DNA of 64,000 nucleotides from Mycolicibacterium stellerae. Its GTDB lineage: Bacteria > Actinomycetota > Actinomycetes > Mycobacteriales > Mycobacteriaceae. The notes under the pieces are model-generated. The model had not been told where the DNA came from. It did not search any database and saw only the letters and a list, made by a program, of their open reading frames with translations. The stretch covers positions 1 to 64,000 of the forward strand of contig NZ_RARC01000019.1 in assembly GCF_003719305.1 (NCBI RefSeq), read 5' to 3'. A program made the translations under genes and the position numbers. This document shows, one piece after another, positions 31,752-40,287 of this stretch (positions are counted from its first letter, which is position 1; the number at the start of each line of letters is the position of its first letter).

Positions 31752-33398
31752 ATGCCCGAGGAATTGCGGGGACAGGCGAAGTTGTTCGATGCGCTGACCA
31801 CCAAGGGCACCGCATTCACGCGGGAGGAGCGGGAGCGATACGGCCTGCTGGGTCTGCTGCCGACGGCGGAAAAGACCCTCGACCAGCAGGTCGAACACTG
31901 TTGGCACGAGTTCTCAACGCGGCGAGATGATCTCGACAAACACATCTACCTCAGGGCGCTGCAGGACCGCAACGAAACCCTGTTCTACCGCGTCCTGCGT
32001 GACCACATCTCCGAAACGATGCCGATCGTCTACACCCCAACCGTCGGGGTGGCCTGCCAGCGCTTCAGCGAGATCTACCGGCGGCCGCGCGGGCTGTTCG
32101 TGTCCTACCCGGACCGCGACCGGCTCGCCGAGGTGATCAACAACCGGCCCCACCGCAACCCCGACGTGATCGTGGTGACCGACGGCCAGCGCATTCTCGG
32201 CCTCGGCGATCAGGGCATCGGCGGGATGGGCATCCCGATCGGCAAGCTTTCGCTGTACGTCCTCATCGGCGGGATAGATCCGGCCCGCACCCTGCCGATC
32301 ATCCTCGATGTGGGCACCGACAACGTCGAACTCCTCGAGGATCCGCAATACCTCGGCTGGCGCCATCGTCGGATCAGCGACGACGATTACTACGCCTTCA
32401 TCGACAACTTCGTGAAAGTCGTACAGGAGCAACTGCCCGACGTGTTGCTGCAATGGGAGGACTTCGCCACTGCACATGCGCTGCCGATCCTCGAGCGCTA
32501 CCGCGACAAACTGCTCACCTTCAACGACGACATCCAGGGCACCGCGGCCGTCACGCTCGGAGCGCTGCACGGGGCATCGAAGGTGGCTGGCCGTCCGCTG
32601 TCGCGGCAGCAGGTCGTGATGCTGGGCGCGGGCTCGGCGGGAATCGGCGTGCTGGGGATGGTGCAGCGTGAAATGGTGGCGCAGGGCTTGTCCGAAGCCG
32701 AAGCTGCAGAACGGATATGGGTTGTCGACGTGGTCGGACTGCTCACCGACGACAGGACCGACCTGTCTGCAGGCCAGCGGCAGTTCGCCCAACCGGCGAG
32801 CCGGGTGGCCGGGTGGGGTCTTTCGGGTCCAGCCCAGCTCACCGACGTCGTGCACAACGTGGATGTCGGAATCCTGATGGGGCTGTCCACCGCTGCGGGC
32901 GCCTTCACAGAAGAGATCGTGCGCGAGCTCGCCGGCAAGACCGCGCGACCCATCATCTTCCCGTTGTCGAACCCGACCAGCCACGCCGAGGCACATCCGG
33001 CCGAGTTGGACGAATGGACCGATGGTCGCGCACTCATCGCGACGGGATCGCCGTTCGCGCCACTGCAGCGCGACGGGGTGACGCGACCAATCGCCCAGTG
33101 CAACAACGTCTACATCTTCCCGGCCATAGGGTTGGCCGTCACCGCCGCTCAAGCCACCAGGGTCACCGACAACATGATGAGGGTCGCGGCCGCCACGCTC
33201 GGTGACGCGTCACCTGCGTTGTCGGACCCGAACGCGCCCTTGTTGCCCGCATGGTCCGATGTTCCCGACATCGCGCTGCGCATCGCCGCGGCCGTCGGCC
33301 GGCAGGCCATCGCGGACGGCGTCGCGCCTGCGCGCAGTGACGATGAGCTGTCGGAGCGCATCGCGCAAGTGCACTGGAAACCGGAGTATCCGGCGTAG
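31752..33398 (+). CDS. NAD-dependent malic enzyme
   Basis: 548-residue malic enzyme (oxidative decarboxylation of malate to pyruvate). Motifs: VYTPTVGVACQRFSEIYRRP, the GLFVSYPDRD and VVTDGQRILGLGDQGIGGMG segment, metal site NDDIQGTAAVT, and the nucleotide-binding GAGSAGIGVLGMV (GxGxxG). SD GGGAG lies just before ATG 31752. Mycobacteria have a single such enzyme (mez), which together with isocitrate lyase in this window belongs to carbon flow from fatty acids and sterols. Confidence 0.93.
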   Translation: MPEELRGQAKLFDALTTKGTAFTREERERYGLLGLLPTAEKTLDQQVEHCWHEFSTRRDDLDKHIYLRALQDRNETLFYRVLRDHISETMPIVYTPTVGVACQRFSEIYRRPRGLFVSYPDRDRLAEVINNRPHRNPDVIVVTDGQRILGLGDQGIGGMGIPIGKLSLYVLIGGIDPARTLPIILDVGTDNVELLEDPQYLGWRHRRISDDDYYAFIDNFVKVVQEQLPDVLLQWEDFATAHALPILERYRDKLLTFNDDIQGTAAVTLGALHGASKVAGRPLSRQQVVMLGAGSAGIGVLGMVQREMVAQGLSEAEAAERIWVVDVVGLLTDDRTDLSAGQRQFAQPASRVAGWGLSGPAQLTDVVHNVDVGILMGLSTAAGAFTEEIVRELAGKTARPIIFPLSNPTSHAEAHPAELDEWTDGRALIATGSPFAPLQRDGVTRPIAQCNNVYIFPAIGLAVTAAQATRVTDNMMRVAAATLGDASPALSDPNAPLLPAWSDVPDIALRIAAAVGRQAIADGVAPARSDDELSERIAQVHWKPEYPA

Positions 33399-33406
33399 CG
33401 GTCGGC

Positions 33407-34162
33407 CTACCTTCGCCGGCTGTAGCGCTCCACGAAGCGTCGCAAAATCGTCGGCGGGTACTCGATATGCCGTTGTCGCGCAGCTCTTTTCAGAGAATCA
33501 GCCGACTCGGGTGCGAAGTAGCCGTGGTTCTTGTACACGTCGATCCTGGTGAGGATGCCGTCGAGATCCAATTCGGGATGGAACTGGGTCGCGTAGGTGT
33601 TGGTGCCGACCCGGAAGGCCTGAACGGGGCAATCGGGTGACGTTGCGAGGCACACCGCGCGCGAGGGAAGCCAACTGGCCGCCTCTTTGTGGCCGCCGAA
33701 CGCGTCGAACACATCGGGCAGCTCCGCGAACAGGGGTTCGTCGCGGCCTGCCTCGGTCAGCGTGATCGTCACGGCGGCGACCGGCTCCGGGTAGCTGCGG
33801 TCGACCGTGGCTCCGATCACCGAACCGAGCATGCCAACGCCGTAACAACATCCCAGAAATGGGAAGTCCCGGTCGACGATCTCGGAGATGAGGGAGACCA
33901 ACTCGGACTCGGCGCGCAGCTGCGTCGACGATTTCGACTCCGGCGGATCGCTTGCGTTGTAGGGCCCGCCGCCCAGGATGACGCCCGACCAGTCGTCGAG
34001 ATCGATGGGCCCTAAAGGTCTGTGCGTGAGGCGGATTCGCTGCATCCCGTCTTCGTCGAGCCCTCCGAAGCGCATCATTGCCTGATACTCGTCGTCGGCC
34101 GCGGCGTCCTCGCCGCGAATCGACAGCAGCAGAAACGGGGCGAGGTCGGAGTCTGTCGGCAT
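33407..34162 (-). CDS. class I glutamine amidotransferase-like protein
   Basis: 251-residue GATase1 protein. The oxyanion strand GVILGGGPYNASD (about 59-71), nucleophile elbow FLGCCYGVGMLG (Cys about 103) and the His-Glu pair TQFHPELD (about 193-200) form an intact triad. GuaA-like stand-alone domain; not fused to a synthetase. Possible gamma-glutamyl hydrolase or amidotransferase activity. Convergent with the malic enzyme gene, 8 bp apart. Confidence 0.82.
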   Translation of the reverse strand: MPTDSDLAPFLLLSIRGEDAAADDEYQAMMRFGGLDEDGMQRIRLTHRPLGPIDLDDWSGVILGGGPYNASDPPESKSSTQLRAESELVSLISEIVDRDFPFLGCCYGVGMLGSVIGATVDRSYPEPVAAVTITLTEAGRDEPLFAELPDVFDAFGGHKEAASWLPSRAVCLATSPDCPVQAFRVGTNTYATQFHPELDLDGILTRIDVYKNHGYFAPESADSLKRAARQRHIEYPPTILRRFVERYSRRR

Positions 34163-34182
34163 TCGGATCTCGTTGGAACCTG

Positions 34183-35142
34183 TCAGCAGTAACCGAAACA
34201 GCCGCGGCGCCTGGGTTGCTCGCCAGGTGAGCCCGAGTCGCTGCCGGGCACCGGCCTCGGCACCGGCGCGACGCTCATCGGCGCCCGGGTGACGTCAATC
34301 CTCGGTTTCTGGGCTGGGGTCGGCTCGCTGTACCGCGGCGAGTACTGCCGCTGTGGCGCGGAATACGTGGGCTCAGGCGGCGGCGGAGGTGGTGGTGGAG
34401 GCGGGGGAGCAGGGATCGGCCGAGGGCGGCTCGCCGTCGTCGACGCTGCCGTGCTCGACGCGGACGGCGCGCTTGTCGGCGCCTCGGTCGACTCTTCGGC
34501 CGTTGTGTCCGGGCTCCGGAATACCAGCCAGCCTGCGCACACGAGCGCGGCGATGATCGCCGCGGAGAGGACAACCGCCGCGGGCTTGGTGCGATACCAG
34601 GGCCGCGACACAGTCGCGGCGAAGTCGAGGGCCGGCTGGACGTAGGCACCTTCGGCGACGGGACGCGCACGCAACGGGGGCCGAACAGGGGCGGGGCCAG
34701 GCGCAGGGGCTTCCGCGGGCGTGTCCCACGCATAGTCATCGACCGCTTCGGTTACCGCGGGTTCTGCCGCTGCAACCTCGACGGCGTCCTCCCACCGGGG
34801 CGCGTCGGGCGAATCGGGAACCAGGTCGTAGACGTCAATAGGCACGGACGGGATCGCGGTACTTTCGGCCTGCGGGGCATCCTCGTCGGGCCAGCCCTGT
34901 TCGTCGAGCCGGCCGTGATCGTCGGGCGCAGGATCACCGATGACGGGAATCGGGTCGGTCGTCGGTTCGTGGTCGTGGGGCGCGGTGGTTTCGACCGGTT
35001 CGGCGGCCCGGTTGTACTTGAAGTCTTGATCAGGTCGGCCGCCCGCGTCGCTGTGTGTTGGATTTCCCAGGGTCGTCAACAGAGCCTGGTCGGCTGCCCG
35101 GCGAAGGGCGCGACGTTCCGACAGCCGATTCACACGCCCCAT
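34183..35142 (-). CDS. membrane protein with polyproline exported segment
   Basis: 319-residue protein: a long acidic cytoplasmic region (1-175), one membrane helix (about 190-210), Ser/Thr/Ala linker, an uninterrupted run of 12 prolines after PIPA, and a basic tail ending RRRGCFGYC with two Cys. ATG 35142 follows TAGGCT (35155-35150) by 7 nt, a leaderless start. Function unknown; the layout is that of mycobacterial envelope proteins. Confidence 0.72.
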   Translation of the reverse strand: MGRVNRLSERRALRRAADQALLTTLGNPTHSDAGGRPDQDFKYNRAAEPVETTAPHDHEPTTDPIPVIGDPAPDDHGRLDEQGWPDEDAPQAESTAIPSVPIDVYDLVPDSPDAPRWEDAVEVAAAEPAVTEAVDDYAWDTPAEAPAPGPAPVRPPLRARPVAEGAYVQPALDFAATVSRPWYRTKPAAVVLSAAIIAALVCAGWLVFRSPDTTAEESTEAPTSAPSASSTAASTTASRPRPIPAPPPPPPPPPPPEPTYSAPQRQYSPRYSEPTPAQKPRIDVTRAPMSVAPVPRPVPGSDSGSPGEQPRRRGCFGYC

Positions 35143-35217
35143 GCAGACAAGCCTAACGGGGGGTGAACGCCTGCGTGTACGCCGTCGAATGCAATTCTGC
35201 GGCGGCGCCTGATCGCC

Positions 35218-37515
35218 TCAGTCCTCCTTGCGGATCAGCCGCGTCAGCGCCTCGCGATCGGGTGCGAGCAATTCCTCGATCCGCGGCTGGTTCACCTCGG
35301 CGACAACGATCTCGCCGACGTCCTGGTGAACGTCGCGGAAGATGCCATGCGACTTCATCTTCTCGGTCTGATAGATGTTGTCCTCGGTCGGCGTCACGTA
35401 GTACACCGCGTCGGCCTTGAAGCGGTGGATCAGCCACAGATGGATCAGGGTCATCAGGCGTTTCTGGCGCAGCTGCTCGGCGAACGTGTTCTGGTCGCGC
35501 ACTGTCAATATGCTGCGGCCGTTGCGGTCCTTGATCGGATCGACGAGTACGTTGGCGAGCTTCTCCTCACCGCCGTCACGGTCGCCGTAGATACCGAGCT
35601 CGAGCACTTCGCCACCCGCTCGCAGCGGCCGGAACTGGATGCGGAACTTCTCGCCGAGGTCGTAGTGTTCGCTCCACAGCGTCAGCCATTCCTCCAGCAG
35701 CTTCTTGGGCACCTCCGTCTGCACGAGATGCTGATGCTGGGTCGAGCCGGCGCCCATGGACTTGGTGGTCGCCGTCCGGCCCGAGGACGCGGCAAGCGCG
35801 GCGTCGCTGCGCGGACCGCCGACAAGTGTTTGCGGCGTGCGGTAGGGCGACTCGACGAGGCGCATCTTGCGCTGCAGGCGGGCCAGCGACAGCATTCCGT
35901 CCTGCTTGAGCGCGCCCGCGAACTCCTCGGCGGCGACGCCGTCGATCTGGTGTCCGCCGTAGGTCATGAAATTGAAGACGAAGCCCATCTTGCCGATTTC
36001 CTCCGGGAACCGGCGCATCTCGTCATCGCTCATGCCGGTGGTGTCCCAGTTGAACGACGGGGACAGGTTGTAGGCGAGCATCTTGTCCGGGTAAACGGCG
36101 TGGATGGCGTCGGCGAACTTCTTGGCGTCGGCGAGATCAGCGGTCTTGGTCTCCATCCACAAAATGTCGGCAAATGGTGCTGCCGCAAGCGATTTGGCGA
36201 TCGCGTAGGGGATGCCGCCGCGCAACTGGTAGTAGCCCTCCGGGGTCTTCACCCGCTCGCAGTCCCAGCCGGCGTCGGCGCCCAATTCCTTTGCCTTCTC
36301 CCTGGCCTCGTACAAGGACGCCTTCTCGGCGAATTGGCGCCAATCCGCGGCACTCATCTCGAGTGGTTCCCCTTCTCGTTCGCGGAACTCGAGAAGGTCG
36401 GCGACCGCCTCGCCGTAGGTCTCCAGCCCGGCATCGTTCTGCCAGGCTTCGACGAAGCGCGATTCGACATTGTCGAAGAGGCCGTCGACCGCCTCGTCAC
36501 CGTCCTGCCGCCAGCTGGCAGCGGCCTCGGCAATAAGGGCGAGAATGCCGTGGCGCTCGAGCCAGCCGGTCGCGGTGGCGTACTCGCCCTCGGGCAGCGC
36601 GTAGAGCAGATGACCGTTGAGGTGCGTCACCCCCGACTCGTAGAAGCTGCGCACCATCGCGAGGAAGCAGGACTTGTAGGAAGGGATCTTGAGGTTGGTG
36701 GCGCCGAGCAGGAACGGCTGATCGCGCTCGTCGGCGCGGCTGTCGATCAGGTTGGCGGCCTCGGCATCGGTGCGCGCGACGATGATGCCGGGCACCCCCA
36801 TGATGTCGAGTTGGAAGCGGGCGGTGTTGAGGCGCTTGATCTGTTCGTCGGACGGGACGAGGACCTTCCCGCCTTGGTGGCCGCACTTCTTCGTGCCGGG
36901 ACGCTGGTCCTCGATGTGGTAGCCGGGAACGCCCGCCTCGACGAAACGGCGAATCAGGTTGCGCACGTGTGGATCTCCACCGTGACCGGTGTCGGCGTCG
37001 GCGATGATGAACGGGCGGAAATCGACGGCGGGGGTCGCGGCGCGCTGGTCGTCTGTCATTCGCAACCGCAGGTATTGCTGGTTGCGATCGGCGGTGAGCA
37101 GTGCGCGCACCAACCCCGCGGCCTCGTCGGGCACCTGACTGAGGGGGTAGCTCGCCAGGTCAGGACCCGGGTCCTCGCTCGTGGACCCCTTCGCCGACGT
37201 CGCCCAGCCACCGAGGTAGATCCCCTCGATACCCATCCGCTTCATCGTCACGGCCTGACCGGGCGAGTACGGCCCGAAGGTGGTGATGCTTCTGTGCTCG
37301 GCGAACAATTCGCGCAGACGGTCGTAGAAAGCCGCCGCCGCAAGGCGCGCCACCGGGTAGTCGGTGGGTATCGTGCCGCGCTGCTCTACGACCTGGCGCG
37401 CCGAGTAGAGGCGGATGATCCCGTCGAATCGTGGGCTGTCGAAATACCGCTGCATGGCGGCGACATCCTGCTCGAACGGGGTTTGGGGCGCTGCATCAGC
37501 TTCGACGATGGCCAT
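35218..37515 (-). CDS. aceA: isocitrate lyase, long form (ICL2/AceA)
   Basis: 765-residue ICL2. The catalytic loop KKCGHQGGKV (about 209-218, Cys 211), IADADTGHGGDPHV (about 171-184, metal site), the LWMETKTADL segment and YNLSPSFNWD (substrate site) are intact, followed by the C-terminal extension specific to ICL2. It cleaves isocitrate to glyoxylate and succinate and can act as methylisocitrate lyase, so it serves growth on fatty acids, sterols and propionate. The single intact frame matters because M. tuberculosis H37Rv has this gene split into aceAa and aceAb. Confidence 0.93.
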   Translation of the reverse strand: MAIVEADAAPQTPFEQDVAAMQRYFDSPRFDGIIRLYSARQVVEQRGTIPTDYPVARLAAAAFYDRLRELFAEHRSITTFGPYSPGQAVTMKRMGIEGIYLGGWATSAKGSTSEDPGPDLASYPLSQVPDEAAGLVRALLTADRNQQYLRLRMTDDQRAATPAVDFRPFIIADADTGHGGDPHVRNLIRRFVEAGVPGYHIEDQRPGTKKCGHQGGKVLVPSDEQIKRLNTARFQLDIMGVPGIIVARTDAEAANLIDSRADERDQPFLLGATNLKIPSYKSCFLAMVRSFYESGVTHLNGHLLYALPEGEYATATGWLERHGILALIAEAAASWRQDGDEAVDGLFDNVESRFVEAWQNDAGLETYGEAVADLLEFREREGEPLEMSAADWRQFAEKASLYEAREKAKELGADAGWDCERVKTPEGYYQLRGGIPYAIAKSLAAAPFADILWMETKTADLADAKKFADAIHAVYPDKMLAYNLSPSFNWDTTGMSDDEMRRFPEEIGKMGFVFNFMTYGGHQIDGVAAEEFAGALKQDGMLSLARLQRKMRLVESPYRTPQTLVGGPRSDAALAASSGRTATTKSMGAGSTQHQHLVQTEVPKKLLEEWLTLWSEHYDLGEKFRIQFRPLRAGGEVLELGIYGDRDGGEEKLANVLVDPIKDRNGRSILTVRDQNTFAEQLRQKRLMTLIHLWLIHRFKADAVYYVTPTEDNIYQTEKMKSHGIFRDVHQDVGEIVVAEVNQPRIEELLAPDREALTRLIRKED

Positions 37516-37576
37516 AGGTCAACACTACGACGCACGTTTCGCCGAATGTGGGCGAATCCGCACGGCCCTGCCCACA

Positions 37577-38338
37577 TCACGACACGAACTGCTGACCGCC
37601 GTCGATGTCGAAGGTGGCACCGGTCAAGGCGGTATTGGTCATCAGGTGAACGGCCAGCGCGCCGACGTCCGCCGCGGTCACCACCCGGCCGATCGGCAGC
37701 TTGGTACGCAGTTCGCTTCGGCGTTCTTCCAGCCGGTCTTTCAGCAGTGAAGCCGATAGCGGGGTGTCGACGAAGCCGGCGGCGATGAGGTTGACGCGAA
37801 TCGGTGCCAGCTCGAGCGCCAAGGTCGCGATGAACGGCGGCAACGACGCCGTCGCCGCGGAAACGATTCCGATGTCCCGGCTGACCCGGCGGCCGCCGGT
37901 GCCGCCCATGAAGACCAGGCTGCCGCCGGGGCGCATCCGGCCAACGGCGCTGCGGGCGACCTCGAGATCCAGCCCCACGTGATCGCCGAGTGCCTCGCGT
38001 ACCTGCGCTGCGTCCATCTCCAGCATCGGGCGGTAGGTCGGCCCGCCCGCGGTGACCATCACATGGTCTATCGGATCCGGCAGCGCCTCGAAGAATTCGC
38101 GCAGCGCCGCGGCGTCGGTGGCGTCGAACGCGGCGGTGCGGCAGGCGCCTACCGCGGTCGCTGCCTGGTCGAGCCGATCCCGATTGCGGCCGGTGAGGAT
38201 GACCTCTGCACCTTCCGACCGCGCGCGTCGAGCCGTCTCGAGCCCGATACCTGCGCTGCCACCCACGACGACGATGGTCTGGCCCCGCAGCTCCGGTTCC
38301 CGTTGTGCGGCTGCCGGGGCCCCGGTTGCATCACCCAT
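37577..38338 (-). CDS. SDR-like protein lacking the catalytic Tyr-Lys
   Basis: 253-residue short-chain dehydrogenase/reductase fold. The cofactor motif is VVVGGSAGIGLETARRARSEGA (TGxxxGIG variant) and TGRNRDR follows. The usual YxxxK catalytic pair is absent: the corresponding stretch reads GIVSAATASLPPFIATLAL. Such atypical SDRs occur widely and may bind NADP without classical catalysis, or act by another mechanism. It is followed upstream by a regular SDR gene 3 bp away on the same strand, so they form an operon. Confidence 0.82.
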   Translation of the reverse strand: MGDATGAPAAAQREPELRGQTIVVVGGSAGIGLETARRARSEGAEVILTGRNRDRLDQAATAVGACRTAAFDATDAAALREFFEALPDPIDHVMVTAGGPTYRPMLEMDAAQVREALGDHVGLDLEVARSAVGRMRPGGSLVFMGGTGGRRVSRDIGIVSAATASLPPFIATLALELAPIRVNLIAAGFVDTPLSASLLKDRLEERRSELRTKLPIGRVVTAADVGALAVHLMTNTALTGATFDIDGGQQFVS

Positions 38339-38341
38339 CTG

Positions 38342-39049
38342 TCAAAGTGCGGCGACGTTAGGCGGTTGCGACAACTGAGCCTTCACGGTCCGTGTCAGCT
38401 CGTCGGCGAGAATTTCCGGTTCGCCTGCGAACAGGCCATCGAGTGCCTGCACGGCGACCACCGCGGGATCGGTCTTCTGGTCGGCTGGTACGAAGGCCGC
38501 CATATCGGTGTCCATGAAGCCGACGTGCAGTGCGGCGACGTGGATGCCGCGTGGCGCGAGTTCCTCACGCAGCGCATCGGTCATCGCCCAGCCTGCCGCC
38601 TTCGCCGCGGCATAGGCGCCGAACTTGGCTGCATGCACCCAGGACAGCACCGAGAGCACGTTGAGGATCGCTCCGCCGCCGTTGCGCTCGAGGACCGGGA
38701 CGAATGCGCGCGTCACCTGCAGGGTACCGAAATAGTGGGTCTCCATCTCCAACCGGATGTCGGCCATGGAGCCCGACAGCAGGTCCGATTCTGTTGAGAC
38801 GCCTGCGTTGTTGACGACGACGTTGACGTCGGACGCGAGCTCAGCCGCCCGGCGCACCGATTCGGGATCGGTGATGTCGAGCGCAACGGGTATCACCCCT
38901 GGCGCATCGATCGTCTCCGGCCGCCGTGCGGCGCCGTACACCTTGGCTCCGCGCCTCGCCAACTCCGCGGCGAAGCGTTTCCCAAGCCCTCGGTTGGCGC
39001 CAGTGACCAGCGCGGTGATCTGGCCGTTGTTCGGGTTGTAGGCGGTCAT
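38342..39049 (-). CDS. short-chain dehydrogenase/reductase
   Basis: 235-residue classical SDR. Cofactor motif TGANRGLGKRFA (about 17-28), VVNNAGVS (about 80-87), catalytic Ser in LNVLSVLSW and YAAAK (about 145-149). Substrate unknown. An AAGG ribosome site precedes ATG 39049. Together with the following atypical SDR it could form a hetero-partnership, since the partner lacks catalytic residues. Confidence 0.88.
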   Translation of the reverse strand: MTAYNPNNGQITALVTGANRGLGKRFAAELARRGAKVYGAARRPETIDAPGVIPVALDITDPESVRRAAELASDVNVVVNNAGVSTESDLLSGSMADIRLEMETHYFGTLQVTRAFVPVLERNGGGAILNVLSVLSWVHAAKFGAYAAAKAAGWAMTDALREELAPRGIHVAALHVGFMDTDMAAFVPADQKTDPAVVAVQALDGLFAGEPEILADELTRTVKAQLSQPPNVAAL

Positions 39050-39106
39050 TGCGATGCCTTCCGTTCGTTGGTTTTGTACTAAACGGTCAACAATGCGATC
39101 GTGGCG

Positions 39107-39505
39107 CTATTCCCTGCCGCCGTGCAGTGCGGCTTCCAGCGCATGTGGATCCGCGACGGTGACGGTCAGAGCGGAGTGGTCACGCAGGCCGATGACGCGC
39201 TTGATCTTGTCGCGGAAGTGGATGCAGAGTCCAGCGCGGGGGTTCGTCCCGAAAGTCAGACCATCGTCGGCGAACGAGATCCGGGGCCCGATCGCGGTCC
39301 ACCATCGATACGGACCGGTGACGTGCGTGTCGGCGATGTTGTCGACGGGCGTGTCGACGCGCAGGAAGCCGAAGGTCGCGACGAACCGCCCGTCGTCGGT
39401 GATGGTGACGCCATCCCGCCACGGCCGCGCGCCGGCACCCAGCCACATCGGCACGAACCGCCGGTCGAACCGGTAGGGGAAGAACTCGCTCACTGCGATA
39501 TGCAA
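39107..39505 (-). CDS. conserved protein of unknown function
   Basis: 132-residue soluble protein, no motif recognised. It is rich in aromatic residues and arginine (FFPYRFDRRFVPMWLGAGAR; GPYRWWTAIGPRISFADDGL) with a beta-rich pattern; LCIHFRDKIKRVIGLRDHSALTVTV near the end looks like a lipid- or sterol-binding pocket strand pair. Such proteins are common in mycobacteria. The gap of 133 bp to the next gene holds its promoter and the one for the RipD-like gene. Confidence 0.65.
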   Translation of the reverse strand: MHIAVSEFFPYRFDRRFVPMWLGAGARPWRDGVTITDDGRFVATFGFLRVDTPVDNIADTHVTGPYRWWTAIGPRISFADDGLTFGTNPRAGLCIHFRDKIKRVIGLRDHSALTVTVADPHALEAALHGGRE

Positions 39506-39638
39506 GCACAGCGGTCACCGTTTCGTCACGGTATGGCCACTCATTGACGATGTGCCGTGCGGCGCATGGCCCCTGCAGACGCCGGCTTGTAAAAGTAGCT
39601 GTGGTGACTGCCGCCCGCAGAGAAAGTGACAGCTCGAC

Positions 39639-40178
39639 ATGAAACGCATCTACGCCCTTGCCCTCGGCTTTGTTGTGCTGTTGGCGACGCCCGGTCTCGC
39701 GGCCGCCGACACCACCCGTCCGCTCAGCAACCAGCAGGCCGTCCAGTACGTGATCGCGCGCGCCCTCTCGCAGCGTGGTGTGCCCTTCTCGTTCGGGGGC
39801 GGTGACGTCAACGGCCCGACGAGGGGCAGCGGCCCGACGGACAACGCGATCGGGCTCGACAGGCAAGGCCACGTCGTCGGTTTGGACCCGGCCGCGAGCA
39901 CCGTCGGTTTCGACGCGTCCGGCCTCGTGTTGTATTCGTACGCAGGCGTCGGAATCAAGCTGCCCCGTTCGTCGGGGGCGCAGTACAACGCAGGCCGGAA
40001 GGTATTACCGCAGCAGGCGCTGCCCGGCGACCTGATCTTCTACGGCCCCAACGGCAATCAGAGTGTCGCGCTGTTCATCGGCAACGATCAGATGGTGGAG
40101 GCAGGCGACCCGGTGGTGACGGTTTCACCGGTGCGGACGGCCAACATGGCGCCGTACCTGGTGCGGGTCATCGGTTGA
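39639..40178 (+). CDS. ripD: RipD-like non-catalytic NlpC/P60 protein
   Basis: 179-residue secreted protein: signal peptide with cleavage near AAA-DTT (about residue 23), then an NlpC/P60 domain. The catalytic Cys is Ala (GFDASGLV, position 93) and the usual His is Ser (NQSVALFIGN, position 142). M. tuberculosis RipD has the same kind of replacement and binds peptidoglycan without cutting it, so this is very likely its orthologue. SD (GACAGCTCGAC region) is weak. It acts in the cell wall space, probably as a scaffold or regulator of wall hydrolases. Confidence 0.85.
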   Translation: MKRIYALALGFVVLLATPGLAAADTTRPLSNQQAVQYVIARALSQRGVPFSFGGGDVNGPTRGSGPTDNAIGLDRQGHVVGLDPAASTVGFDASGLVLYSYAGVGIKLPRSSGAQYNAGRKVLPQQALPGDLIFYGPNGNQSVALFIGNDQMVEAGDPVVTVSPVRTANMAPYLVRVIG

Positions 40179-40206
40179 TGGCAGGCGGACCCGATTCGGG
40201 GTCCCC

Positions 40207-40261
40207 GAGCGCTCACCTGGGTACGTTTTCTGCGGGGATTTCCGTACCAGGTTGAGCGCTC
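40207..40261. repeat. long imperfect inverted repeat
   Basis: Left arm 40207-40225 and right arm 40243-40261 (19 nt each; left begins GAGCGCTCACCTGGGTACG) pair along their length with one single-base bulge on each side; the loop is 17 nt. It lies between the RipD-like stop and the methyltransferase start (27 bp before it). No T-run follows, so a simple terminator is unlikely. Confidence 0.75.
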
Positions 40262-40287
40262 GCCCCGAGCGCACCGATCATTGAGCC

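Noticed and set aside
35326..37788. Long plus-strand open frame of 820 codons
   Set aside because: It lies antisense to the isocitrate lyase gene, which has all expected motifs. Long antisense frames are common in GC-rich DNA; its translation is Val/Gly/Leu/Arg-rich with no motif.
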